64,000 bases of DNA, from positions 20,863,637 to 20,927,636 of the forward strand of contig NC_086352.1 in assembly GCF_036324505.1 (NCBI RefSeq). The letters run 5' to 3'. The position numbers were made by a program, and so were the translations under genes. The stretch comes from Eleginops maclovinus (taxonomy: Eukaryota > Chordata > Actinopteri > Perciformes > Eleginopidae). The notes under the pieces are model-generated. The model did no database searches. It was not told where the DNA came from and worked only from the letters and a program-made list of their open reading frames with translations. This document shows positions 11,588 to 24,700 of this stretch, one piece after another (position 1 is the stretch's first letter; each line of letters opens with the position of its first letter).

Positions 11588-11598
11588 ATGGATAACAG
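11588..11598 (+). CDS. Candidate first coding exon (start codon plus donor)
   Basis: ATGGATAACAG is followed directly by GTAAGTC, a perfect donor (AG/GTAAGT). The start has G at +4 but T at -3, so its initiation context is only fair. The exon contributes Met-Asp-Asn plus two bases (AG). These complete a serine codon with the first base of the exon at 12519, so the frame is kept across a 920-base intron. The product is not recognised. Confidence 0.33.
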
Positions 11599-12124
11599 GT
11601 AAGTCATTTCAGTGATTTTTAACAAAGGTCAACAATCCGACGATTAACTTGGATGGTTGGGATGTCTTCTTGAACTATTGTACATGAGTTAAAGTTTACT
11701 CCCTTTGACTGTGTTTAATGGAACTAAAATGTCCTGCATACTCATGCTATTCACTCAGTGTTTAAGGAATGTAATGCCTTAAATATAGCCATAAAAACCT
11801 AAGCTTGTTGACCATTGATAACAGATACACAAACAGATGCAAATGGTTAAGAATAAAATGTACATGCACAGACTTCAGTATTCATAATAATTCAAAATAC
11901 AGTAAAACAATACAAATGAAAAACATATATTAATTCAGTTTTAAAGGCCCTGTTTATAAAAAAAAAAGACTTCTGGACCAAATGTCCACATTTAACGTTT
12001 TTAACCTATAGTGAGATAAAAAGGCTGAAATGTTTAAAAATAAAACATCTCTACAGAATGACAACTTGAAAAGAACAAATCCAATCTCTCCCTTTCACAG
12101 ATAAAGCCAGTTAGGGGGACAATT

Positions 12125-12386
12125 TTAACAAGAACAGATGAGGTAGGATGAGGACAGCATCGCAATAATGATCAGCTCTTTTCTCCAGGGACAAAGGTTT
12201 GAGATCGAAAGAGAAATTACATCCCTGAGATGGATGCTAAATACATGCTTTGCCACGATGAGAAAAACTCTAAGGTTGCAAACTAAATGGTCCTTGTGGC
12301 TGCTGCATCTGAGCAACAAGCAGACACGATTGAGCATAGAAGTGAGAAACAGCTCAAAGCTCTATTTAGATGATCAAATGTTCTGA
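12125..12386. other. Overlapping open frames inside the candidate intron
   Basis: Open frames of about 70 codons exist on both strands (plus 12168-12386, minus 12125-12337). Neither shows a known motif, and they overlap head to tail, which is typical of chance openness. The plus frame could be read as a single-exon small protein, but nothing supports it beyond length. Confidence 0.15.
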
Positions 12387-12518
12387 TAACCATATATTTT
12401 TTAAATTAGGGACATAGTATTTTATGTGTGCTTAATCCTTTATTTTAATTCCTTTATTTTAAATATATGTATATATATATATATTATGAATATCTAGCTT
12501 TTTTTGCCTTTTTTAGAG

Positions 12519-12612
12519 CAAAGAAATGACAGCAAAGTGGGAGAGAGAGAGGGGACATCTTCCAAAAGGGCTGCAGGCCCTGCCTGAATACATGGGTACA
12601 CTGCTCTACAAG
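12519..12612 (+). CDS. Candidate second coding exon (unidentified)
   Basis: A strong pyrimidine tract (CTTTTTTTGCCTTTTTTAGAG) precedes the exon and GTGAGC follows it. With the acceptor AG at 12517-12518 the exon has 94 bases. The first base completes the split codon from 11598 and 31 codons follow, including ERERGHLPKGLQALPEYMGT and ending LLYK in phase 0. Using the earlier AG at 12515-12516 would give a stop at once, so the frame selects the later site. The ALPEYMGTLLYK end is loosely like the first strand of a PH domain, as in STAP adaptors, but it is too short to rely on. The next exon was not found with confidence; one good phase-0 acceptor ends at 18607 and leads to a stop after 16 codons. 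Confidence 0.35.
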
Positions 12613-15600
12613 GTGAGCCAATCTTTAATTTTAGTAAGGGTCCTTGAAAAATTAATCCATAATCTCACATTATAATCCAAATGACACAAAAAACCTTGTT
12701 GGATTTAATCATTGTAACCACGGCCACATGTAGGTTTCAATAATGTCAAATGAAATGGCAAAGCAGCTTGAATATAAGTCCATAAAACAGGGACTCTGAA
12801 AATATGAAATCCAAATGTTGTGCAGGGTACTATTTGGATTGTATGATTCTGTGGCAGTGCTTTCACCTGTACACTGTTGTTGGTTGTACAGCTGTTTTAT
12901 ACAGACATTACCTTGAGATTCGGCCATGTTGGCACCAAACATCCAGATAAATAGGCCTGAACTGCCAAAACCATCATCAAATACAATCAATACAATCGGC
13001 ACATAAATAGCTGGCAAAACCAGGTGAAATGCAATAGATATGTAGAACAAATTGTGTGAATGAGCACACAGCAACAACATTGTAGGACTCTATAGGGACA
13101 GATAAACATACACGTAGCAAATCAATTAACTATTTAAACCATTGCATGAGAATATTTAAGCTGTTTTAACAGTTTATTCAGCCTAGATTAAGCTTAAAGA
13201 TGTTGCTTGTTCCTGAATGTCCTAGGTTGGCAGCTGCTCTGCATCTCCTTGATTACTCCCCAACTGCTGCTCATTGCTCCTGAGTATTTAAGGCAGTCCC
13301 TTTAACCATCTCTTTTCCATTCATTTGTCTTGTTGCTTTGACAAGGGAGAGCTAGGTATCATTTCTAACTTTGGCTGCATGGTTATATTTGCTGCTTGGC
13401 ACTCTGCAATTTTCCCTCCTGGTTTACCTCGTCTCCAGTTCCTTTGATAATGTCAGGCTCCTATCACAGTCCACTTTTCTCCTGGCTGCACTTTTCAGTC
13501 ACACATTAGTCTTGTGCTGTGGCTTACCACCATCTGGTGATCACTAGACTCAGGTTTGCACTCTTTAGATGCCGACCGTCTTTCCCAGTATTATGCCTAC
13601 TTATCCTGGTCTTCAGCCTGCCCCCTGGTGCAAGCCAACATTCTCCTGTTTAACTCCAGTTACTCAATACCTCAAACTTGCATGCAGCTCCAGACAGTCC
13701 AAAGAGAAAATGTTATAACACTATATGAAAACAACAAATATTGTAACTAAGATGTTCTCTCTGAAATGTTGAGATTACATTTTGTTTGTGTTTGTGGATA
13801 TCACAAACATGTTATAGTACCCAGTATATCTTGCACACACATGACCTGCTCTACTTTTAACGTTAGATTATTATCACTTTTGTAAAGTTATTTCTAATAC
13901 CTTTGAAGATTATTGTAAACTTGTGAAATTTGTCATGAAGTCACTAAGAAGGAAGCCCAGGAGGAGTATTTTTATTCTCTCTGTTGTCAGCATTGAACAT
14001 GACAAAGAAAGTCTGTTACAGAATTAATTGATGCCTTTAGTAGAATTATGTGTGATTTGTTCAGTAGTTTATTTTCATGGTGCTGTTAGAAACCTGTTTA
14101 TCAAAGCAGGGAACATACCATCACCAAAATTTCACCTTTGCAACTGTCACACAATAATGTAATCTGTCCAGAGGTGGAGAAAGTAATACGGCCACATATC
14201 TCCGTAGGTTTCAAAATACTGTTCCTCTGGAATCCCAGAATTGGACTGATTTCATGGCGCGTCATCCCAGATATGCCAATGGAGCGTGAAATTGAGTCAC
14301 TCAGTGTGAACAACGAAGGGGAAAAAAAATCTTTTCTCTTCCCATTACTATGCTGGCACTGCTTTGGTCTTTAATTTTCAAAGCAACAAAGTGAAACAAA
14401 CCTGTAGTAATCCAGACAAAAACAGACATTTCACACATAAAAAAAATCAACAACATTTTGCAGCTAATCAGCAAGTACATAAGTAAGTAAAGCATGGGAA
14501 GAACATGTCTCAGTTCATGAATACATTTGGTAATGTCAGTAAAATTGCTGCAACAGGTAAGCTTAAAAAAATGCATTTTGTCACTGAATTTTATGTCTCA
14601 CTGAACCGGATGTCAAAACACTACTTGGGTGCTGAATAATTTGTTATAATCAACCAGATGTCATCATTTCAGTAGTGTAGCAGCATGTAGTGGATTTTAC
14701 TCTTTGTGGGATTGGTACCTCCCACTGCTAACACCCCTACCTGTGTGTGTGTTTAGTGTGTGTTTGTTTTGGAAATCAAAGCACTGGTATACATTTGATT
14801 AGGAAGGCTAACATGGGCATAAAGTTATTTTGTGAGTGAAGTGTTTCTTGCTCAAGGGCAGGGATATTAGAGGGAGAAGTGCTCAAACATTTACATGGAC
14901 ATTTGGACATCGCCTGTGAGCACCAGTCTCCCAACTTGATATTCAATCTAAAAAAAATCTCTTCATCATGCAGGGCAGGCTGTGTGTAAACAGGAGTGTA
15001 TTTAATTATTTAAGAAACAAGAAGAAAAAACGCCCTAGTAAAAGGGCCCTCTCCCTCTAGGATGCAAAGCGGCAGGTGCTCAAGCCTGGTTTATCTTTGC
15101 ACCTGCAAGCTCTGGTGGCACATTTACATTAACAAGGGACTCATTTGGTTTGAATATAAGGTTGCATTTGGGTGAAAACTCAAATTGAAAATCATATTTT
15201 GTTGTTAAAAAGAAATAAGATTTTGGCTGCAACATCTCATGTTGTGTGAAGTGTCATTTACACCTGTGGGTGGGCTTACAGCTGCAAGGAAACATATGTC
15301 AACCAGCAACCCTTCAACTTAATCTGTCAAGCTGCATGCGCTTATCAAAATGATTAAGACCATGAAAATGTTAAAAGTAAGGCATACATATAATAATATA
15401 ATATACTATATATTATATAATATATTTCTTAAGCCTATAGTGAGACTGTATATTGTATATTGATTACTCCATTATTCAATAGTTTGTTATATTGTGTATT
15501 ATTGAGATACTCTAAGGATATATGTCTTATCTATTGGGAATTTGTACTTGCTGCTAATGTTCATTTATATTTGTAATATCATACTGTATACCCAATGACT

Positions 15601-18600
15601 AGAGGGGCTGAGCAGGGTAGGCACTCCTCTGGAAGAGACAACAGGGTGTCAAACTCCACAATACAATCTGTGCAATCCCAGCAGTTTTCAGTGGCACATA
15701 GAGACAAGCTAGTTAAGATCAAATGAGCTTGTATAGAACGGACAGCCCTATATCAGTGTGTCATCAGATTAAAGTGATCCTTGGCTGTCATTGTAGCAGC
15801 TAATGAAGAGTGTATGAGGCGCATGGTTGCTGTTGCCCTTTTATACGGATAACCCCAATCAGGTTGAATATATTCATGCTGGTCGACTGAGCGCATACAA
15901 GAAGATTTCAGTCACACTGACAAAAGTGCTCTTGTGTCCTTCAAGTTTTGAATTACAGAAAAGAACATGTACAAAAGAAAGGTGGAAAAATAAAATACTA
16001 TTTTTGGTGACTCCACATCTTTTCCAATACCGAAGCTTGTTCCAACCTCACAATGAAATATCACAACATATTGGTCGGTGCACACATTCTTAACGTTATC
16101 CTTAGCAATATATTTTCCACCTGTTGAATTGTTGTTAGAGGTTGTCACAGGTGTCTTGTCAACACGGAAAAGCTATTGGTTCTAACAGTCAAAAACTGAT
16201 AATTACAACTGCATTTTCTAATCTAATTTGCTTGTAAGCGACACAGCTCCTCAACATTGTAGGAGTATTTTATCACCACATTATTTCTGCCACTGAAACC
16301 TCTCTGTAACACATGCCATCTCTCTGTTCACTGTGGTGACCCTCAGAAAAGATACACACAGATGGTCACACAGACAACTTGGCGTACCTTCTGGCTGAGG
16401 AGGAAAAAATATAAAATTGAAAAATATGAACATTTCATTACTGTGTCATTTGCCAACAGGATGATAATTAAAAGGATAAATGTTCCTGTGACTGGTTTAT
16501 GTTTTATGGGGCAGAGATAGTTTAGTTCAGGGGTGTTGATTATTGGCAAAACAACATACACATCTCTTTATCAGCATCTGCTAGGGCTAAGGCGATTACA
16601 TACGAGTCATTGAACAATGGCAAGCATGGTTCATTGATAAGTACTTTATTATCATAATGTATTAAGTTCTCTGACATTATTTCTGTTCTCTTGACATCAG
16701 ATTGTTATGAATTATGTCTTTAGACGCCAACAGAATGTCACTACTTGCACTTTAAATACCTAAATATTGCTTTAACAACATATTGTGCACCTTAGCAACA
16801 CTCAAAGTTTGGTTTCCCTGACAGACAGATGGTGTAAATAGAACATTTAGGCTTACGTTAGTGGAGAGATGAACATAACTTGGCCATGAACCTTCATCTT
16901 TAGCTGGTGTAGTCACTTGACTTTAAACATTATACACAGTCTGTCACAGTAACATAATAACTATACTGTTCAGAAGCTGAGATCCAGTGACAAGGTTGAA
17001 CGTAATGAGATTCGCCTTCTGGATTTATTATAGCTGACATGAGTTTCTTCTCGGGGTGGACACAGTTTGGTGACCTCCAGTTATAAATCTACTTTAGACC
17101 AATTTAAACCTCCAAAAGTACTGCACATATATTTTTAACAGGACTGTTCTACCTTATTTGACGTTCTCAAGTAATTGGGCACTTAAACACGGACGCAAAA
17201 AATATACTATACACACAAAAACGTTTGTTTTCCAGACTTGTCACCTCGTGTTTGTGGTGGAGACTTCTTTCAACCCAAGAAAGAACAACCATTAAGCATC
17301 GATTACTGGGAATCTTATGAATTAAGTAATTCTTCTCTTTCATCACTTTTTAAAAGTGAGAACTGATTTTTACAACAACGATTTAGACTCCTGTTTAAGT
17401 GAAGATGGCATCTTTTCTTGTATGGTATTTTAATTGATTAACGTGGCTTGCAATATTCAAATTAATTACAGTATGTTAGGTATAATCAAAGACTTAATGA
17501 AGGCAACAGTCTAAGGAAAAGGCGTGTAAGGAAGTCAAGTCAAAATTATACTATATACTATATACTTACATGAAGTAGTAACATACTCTTTGACTTCTTA
17601 TCAGGGGTTTTTCATTTAATTCTGGCTGGAATGGACTCTAAGGCATTTGGTAAACAAAACATGTGCATGACTCATACATAATCATCTTATTAATTTGGTA
17701 GAATGTTGTTGAAAATCGGCCCTTATTACATGTTTAATTAAAACATTTTAAGAGATTTGAGTTAAAATAATTGAAGGGACAGTTTAGATAAATAACAGAA
17801 GAGTGAACGGTGTTTTGTTAATGGCACTAAAATCTAACATATATTGATACAAATTGCAACTGAAACATATAATGTGAGAAAGTCTAGAAGATTCATAAGT
17901 AAATGATTGGCATGACATTTATTGATCAATTTCTTTAATTTTATGTTATTTTTTAAACGTTTTATCATGAAGGTAAAATGCTAGTGATTTTATTTAATAC
18001 AGTGGCATTTTAGTGCCATCCTGGACAGAAAGTCAGAATGAAATACTATGTCTATTCAACTGTCAGTTGATATAACTTGCCCTAATTATGGTCATAATTC
18101 CTAATGAATATAAACGTATCATATGTTTTTTGTGTTAGCAGCAAAATCTACTTTTGCACTGATATCTGCTGATATAGAAACTGATATCTATAAAGCCAAG
18201 GAAGGTGTCTACACCCCTTTTATACTTTAATGACAGACTTTATCTCAAGAAAAAGTTACATCAATGCATGTGTTCTAATAAAAAGTACAAGCAGAGAATG
18301 GCATGTGAACCCCATAGTATCTACAATGTATCTAACATCTCTTTGTGAGTGTCTCTAATCCGTGATTAGCCTTTAGGTAAAAAGGCTGATTTTCCGAGGG
18401 CCTTATCAGATGAGAAGAGCTCTTATCTGCGTGACATTATTGATCGCTCTGTTCTCTAACAGGTGAATATGGAATGGCACTCAGGAGCAGGAAGGAGGTG
18501 CTTGTATCTACAGTTCCCATACCAATGTGTCATCTGTGAAGCACTGATGGTTATCAGTTTTTTCTATCTCATTCTCTTGTTATACCTCTTCCTCTCTTTG

Positions 18601-21600
18601 CCTACAGGCATGGTTACCCACTGAAAAATACATTGAATTAAAAAAAAAGATGGCTTAGGAAGTGAACAATTTAAGTTGTGCATTTGAGAAGGCTTTGCAG
18701 ACTGGCTCTCCTTTTTGTGACTTATATCGTCATGCTTAATGAAGAAAATGTCCATCTCTTTCTGAATTGCAGATGACACATTCATTCTGCGAGTCTTAAT
18801 CTTATAAGCATATTACAGAGTATATGCCCAAACCAATTATGCAGGATGAGAAAAGGATGTCTGTGTTGTGTCTTGATACATTACGAATCTAATTCTTCAC
18901 ACAAATCATTTACATGTGACCTTACTGTGACCAATCTATCTCTTTGACGTTGCTATCCAAGACTTGCTGTCATCTCAACTCACAACACACTTAACTTTTA
19001 ACATCTTCCACAGGTATAAATTAGAAAAAGATTCTTTGTGGGCACCACAGAACACAGGTGTTTGCTAGGAAATGAATTTCATGTGTCACATCAACCTGCT
19101 ATTTAAATCAATACAAATGGATTCTGTTTTGGGAAGTCTTTCTTTAAGTCTTGAAATAAGCCCACTTTTTTTGGTTGCTTAGTAATTCCTTGTGTGTCCT
19201 TTTTCGTCTTAATTCACTCAATCAAGAAGCACATTTATTACACATGAGTGCTGCACTGCACTTCTCCTACTGTCTAAACATCGTCAAGATACCTATCTAT
19301 CTTTCAGATCCTACAATCCAGCAGAGCCTCTCTTAACCTCTTCAGGGATTCAGTATGGATCAGCCCTTGTCACAGCTATAGTCCAGGATTAGGAAGTTAA
19401 AATAATGAGCAGAAAAAAAAACCCAGATGGGATTGGGAGGGAAACTTTTCTGCTCAATTTAAGACGACACTTTTGAGGGAAAACATATAGAAGCCAATTA
19501 TAGCATGACATTTCTGAATTGTTTATCAGGAATAATTGAGATTTCGAAAGCAGCAGAGCAGATCAAAATAATTATTTCCTCAGTCATGCCACACTTGAGA
19601 TGATAATGCAGAAAGCCATTATCAGTTTAATCCTTAGCCACCATTAATAATAATTGTCTCTAAAACACACATTTAGGAGAACTCCACCTCACAAGGGACA
19701 GGCATATGTAATTAGTCTTTTTAATAAGTGGTCTGCAAGTGTATCTAATAAAGTTGTAAGCTGGATCTTTGACTAATTCAATTTGAACTTCACTCTGTAG
19801 CAGTTCAAGCACATCAGGCCACTGAGTGAACGTCACATTCCCCACAGTGCACAAAAGGATTAAACATTTGGGATACAAACAAGGTGATAAGAGAGAGGGC
19901 TCTGTTTTTTAAACTGCAGTTGGTCAGCTAACTGCAATATTTTTCAGAGGTGATTGCTTGTTTACTAAGTGTCACCACTCTGAGCTTGATTTAGACCTCC
20001 AATGCTCACCTACAGAGACAAGCTATGTCTGAGTTTGATTATTTAATTATAATTTGTATGAAATACCCTCTAATTTTAACTAATTTGCAAGTTTGACATT
20101 AATCAAGCTTAAACTGCTCAGTGAGGTCTCAGTATGATAGAAAGATTGTTTGAGATTATTATTTTTTTCATCCTCAATGTAAACAATGTTTTCAATATTA
20201 TTTTACAGATGCAAGATGAATGAACGCACCAGTGCCCCCTTCCTGCCATTGGATGGTTTAGGTTCAATTCTCTACTGATGGAAATTGTGAAAGGTTCATC
20301 GTTCACCCATATTTAGCCATCCATCAACCCTGACATCTTCCCTATGCGGACTTTATCACTCTATAATAATGTAACCTAATCAAAAGATTATTTTGATGTA
20401 CCATATATCTTTCTCTCACATTTCTCTCACATACTTGACATTTGCCGTTGTTGGACCATTTCTCCAATCATTATAATCAACCTATGAAAACCGAGCTTTA
20501 CATTTTTTCCAAATAACAATAATGCTGTTAGGCCATGAAGGCAGAGATACCACAAGGACTAGGCTTTCCTCTATGTTGATTTGGTGGTTGTTTGTGTCCA
20601 ATTCCTACTTGGCTGGCTTCTGGGCTGTGATTGCATTGACAAAGTCCTGCATATTAGTAGGGCTAACTGTCCGTATGTGGCAATTCTTATCTTGAGTGTG
20701 TGGGTAAAGGCACTGCTGATCCTAACTCAAGTGTATGGACATTTTAATCAAAAGCAAATCAAAACTAAAAGTGACATAAAACAGGTTTCCACTGAAGAAG
20801 CACAGGTCCAATTTCAATCCCACCTGAGGTTTCACTTTGTCACCTGGATCCACATTCACAGCCAGGGCAACAACATAAAACGGCAAGGCCAAGGTGATCC
20901 CTAGATACCACAAACGGGAAACTGACACTGGTGGTGGTGGTGAGCAGGGTCGAGCATCAACAAAGCTCTCAATGACTGTTACAACATGTCAAGAAAGGGT
21001 GTTAAATACACAAGGCAGAGAGGAAGAAAGTCCACCTCACAGAGAATCATAATCAAATCACAGGGAGAAGTAGGTAAAACGTTAATTGACTGGTCAGCAT
21101 TTAAAGCATGTCTATGCAAAGGACAGATGCTATAGAGTACAGGTTTTCCTCTACTCCCTGTGTACAATCTCATCGCACAATTCCCACTGATTTCTACAAT
21201 CATCATATAATTATGCATACATGAAAGAGCTTATTGTTCACATCCTGCCAGCCCACACAGTTATCCACATATTGATATATACAGCGGCATCAATACACTA
21301 CAAAGCATTTGTTGTTTTTAGACCTGTGCAATGTGCTATGAAAGTTAAAAGTAGAAGGAAGAAGGCTACATAGATGGCGACAGGGTACAGAAAGATATTT
21401 CCTCCAGATAATTCCTAACATTTAAGGAAGTGACCATCTCTGATCATCATAGGTTAAATTGCACCAGGGGCTATCAATAAACAAAACCTATCATTAAGCA
21501 ATGATTAAGCTAAACTATTACACTAAACAAGTATAGGTGAGAATAAAACCCATGTGTGTTTGGGAAGTTTATCCCTTGGTTCATGTGCTTTGCCTTTGAA

Positions 21601-21662
21601 TTGAAACAAAATGGACTCTAGCTATCCAGGTTTACCAGAAAATGCATACAATTATTGTTATA

Positions 21663-21666
<4 letters not shown>
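12613..21666. other. Long single-copy stretch, no confirmed gene
   Basis: This would be intron if the gene model at 11588-12612 is right. A minus-strand open frame at 12709-13080 has a hydrophobic N-terminal half but no known family. The block at about 13230-13660 is pyrimidine-rich, has TATTTAAG near 13285, and resembles in style the LTR or leader of an old retroelement, though no ends were found. Around 15390-15430 the DNA is almost pure AT. At 18340-18470 the sequence is unusually balanced in composition and ends at a good acceptor (18462). Another strong acceptor ends at 18607. An 11-base unit, TTTCTCTCACA, is tandemly doubled at about 20410-20431. Confidence 0.4.

Positions 21667-21726
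<60 letters not shown>
21667..21726. repeat. (TG)30 microsatellite
   Basis: Thirty uninterrupted TG units, followed by CGTGCATGCGTGCATG. Pure long dinucleotide arrays are common and highly variable in fish. Confidence 0.98.
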
Positions 21727-21730
<4 letters not shown>

Positions 21731-21742
21731 CATGCGTGCATG

Positions 21743-24700
21743 TTTTGTGGAACAAGCCAAACCTCTGAGTCAAACTCAATTTCACTACTCAAAGTAAGAT
21801 ACCTGCCAATACTTTCTCGGTTCAGGCGTGAAAAATGCAGCTTCATTCAAGCAGCTACAATAGCTTAAGGTGCTTAGGCTTGACATAATATCAGTACTTT
21901 CATAATATCCTCCTGTGTCTTATGGTCAACAGTGTTCATTTGATGAGTGACCCTCTCCCGCTATCATTATAAATCCCAGGCTTCACTTACCATCCTCATA
22001 TTTCCTAAAGCATTATTTCGGCTCACATAATTATCAGTAACAGATACTGCACTGTACGCAAATGATTTGGGTGCTGTTCAAACATAAAAGCTTGTGATGC
22101 TTTTATTTGGATTGTTTATTCATTGTATTAACAATGAACAAACAGAAATGAGACGATGAGGAAAGGCCATGTCATGAAAGGTGGTACCATCAGAGACAGA
22201 GTTCATGAGTGTGCTTGACTGTAATGGAGATAGACTGCTGATAGCTTCAGGGGGATGCAATTTTGTTGAAGCCATTCTGACACTCCAATATCATCTCCTC
22301 TTAGATATGACTTATTGCTCCTTTGAGAAAAAAACTGAAAGAGAAATATTTAAAATCCAGGTGACAGCTTCAGAAACTGTTTGTATCCACATGTTTTTAA
22401 GAGTAATTGTTTACTTTACTTGAATTCTCAAATGTTTGTGTTTCTCTGCCCCTGCCAAATTGCTGACACGTGTGCCAGTGTCTTTGAGTGTGTGTTGGCT
22501 GTGTTTTCCCCGTCGTTGTTAATTAATTAGATGGCTGGCAAAGGGCCAGTCATACTCATTCCCCCTTTGATCTTCCAGACGGACACCATTAACAGCCAAA
22601 CGCCCTTTCTACCCTCTATTCATTTATGCCCTGAAATTCAACCATACCTCAGCTGCTTTATCCGGTCACAGCGGTCAAAGGTTATGTACTCAATGATAGG
22701 TTAAGCTTGCCATCTTTCAGAGAGGCATGTTAAAAAAAGGGTGGGTCTTAGAATAGTCCATTTGACCATGTGGAAAGCATCACAAGGTTAAGTGTTGTTG
22801 CCAGCCTTGTCCTTGTCAACCCCTTAAAAAAAATAGCTCCGTTTTGTCATGCTGTCATGTATGCTCTTATTGATTGTTTTTCACTCTGTATGCTGAGACA
22901 TACATATATAATTTAGTATTAAGCACATGTGGTGACAAGTGATGGATACACGTATCAATTGAGGCAGTGACCAATAGCATACTAACCGAAGTTCAAAATA
23001 AAGGCAATAAGCAGCATACATTTCCATAGAATTGGTGTAGGAGTATCATGGAACAAGATTCTGCAGGGTACTTAATATTTAGCTGTGGTCTCCAGATGTA
23101 TTATTTATTTAAATAAAACTACATTTTGGTGACATACAAACAGAAAATGAAAAAAAATCTAAGGGTCCATTTAGCAGATAAAGAACATCTCTATAATCCA
23201 GTTTTCCATGAACTTTGGCATGTTGGGATCAGAGGCCATGAAGATGTGGTAAAGGCATTTGTCAAGATATTGGACTTACATGTTTTCCTATTCATGACAA
23301 TTTTATCAAGTGCTGTGTCTCAATGCTGGACTTTCTTCTTTTAAATACCTTTAGGGATGATGCTAATAGTTTGACAATCAATCTAATTTCATGTTGTATA
23401 TTTAGTGAATGGTTTTGCAGACACTCATTTACATTCCATTTTGTACTAGCATTTATATTTTGTGTGGAAATCAGGTTTCATGTCCTAATTAATTCTATTT
23501 TCAAACTAGTTAAAATCCATTTTATGTTACTACTTTATAGTTCAATCTAACTCATGATATCATCTCCACAAGGCATGTGATTTTCTTTACATCACTCTGA
23601 CCCAATTAATAGTAATGGTTCAGGAGGATGGCTTGCCATTTCCATAAAATAATTGAACGAGCACTGGGATTTTACAATTCTATGTTACAAGGTTTAATGT
23701 TTGTAATGCCTTTTCTGTGTAACCTTGACTTTTCCTTGCATTTTCATGGCCTGCCTGGACAGAGGAAATAAAAAGACAAATGCAGAAGAGATCTGGGGAA
23801 GACTGATTCCCTTCACAATCTTTATCTTTCACTCATCTGTCACTGACTCTTACTGCTCCACCTCACTGGCTAGGCAAAACACGGCCTGTGGTTCTCCATT
23901 CCCTCGGCAGGGGCCCTCACTGACCCCCAAGCAGTAATTTTAGACTTCATGTCGGCTGTGCCAGAGAGCTGGCCCTAGCTAATTCAAGGTCAGAGTTATT
24001 ATTATTTTATTTTGGAGAACAGAAGCCAACCTGTTCTCGGGCAATTTGCCATGTAAGGACAGCTGAACCATTGCATTATATTTCTGTTATCATTTTGCTA
24101 GTGTCGTCTAGAGTCTGATACCCATATGTCGATTTCTCTGTTCTGGTTTAATAGTTTGAATGTTAATTTCAGAAGTTGCGCTTGTTTTCTACCAACAATA
24201 ATTATACTTAAGTCACCTTAGTCATTGTTATCCTACAATGATCTGAAAGAGGAAGGACTGAAGCTCCTTTTGGCAAAGGATGCCTCAGAGAGAGATGAGC
24301 AAGCATGCATGACACATGACAAATGCAGCATTTACACAACTTGCTCCCATGCTGATTAGAGAAATTCTTGTCACTGTTATTGGACTGAATAGTAAAGTAA
24401 CAGCAGGTATGACCACCTCTAGGGAGTTGGGCTTGCAGCTGTAGTGCTAGTTATGTTCTTGTATATGCTCATGTACATGTTCAATGTGGAAGACACGTCA
24501 GATGCCTCTCATTGTCATGCTATGTCTGAAAAGTTGAAGCATGAGCGTGAAATGTGTTTGGACAGCTTTGGTGTGGCTAACCATTCCGGGGACATCAGCC
24601 TTCCAGAGACAGTGTGGTCAGAGGGTCTCTGTAAGGACTGTCATCTACATAGAACCACATCAGTGGTTTAGAGCGACAGGTTACTTTTTTTACACTAACA

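Noticed and set aside
12709..13080. 123-codon minus-strand frame with a hydrophobic start and an internal ATGGCC in good context
   Set aside because: No family recognised, no promoter or splice partner found; the length is within chance for AT-rich DNA of this size.
17821..18019. 13-bp inverted pair ATGGCACTAAAAT / ATTTTAGTGCCAT
   Set aside because: A 13-base inverted match within 200 bases is not rare enough in 64 kb, and neither arm extends further.
18469..18624. 51-codon frame with a hydrophobic segment like a membrane micropeptide
   Set aside because: The hydrophobic run is encoded by the polypyrimidine tract in front of the acceptor at 18607, which yields Leu, Phe and Ser in any frame.
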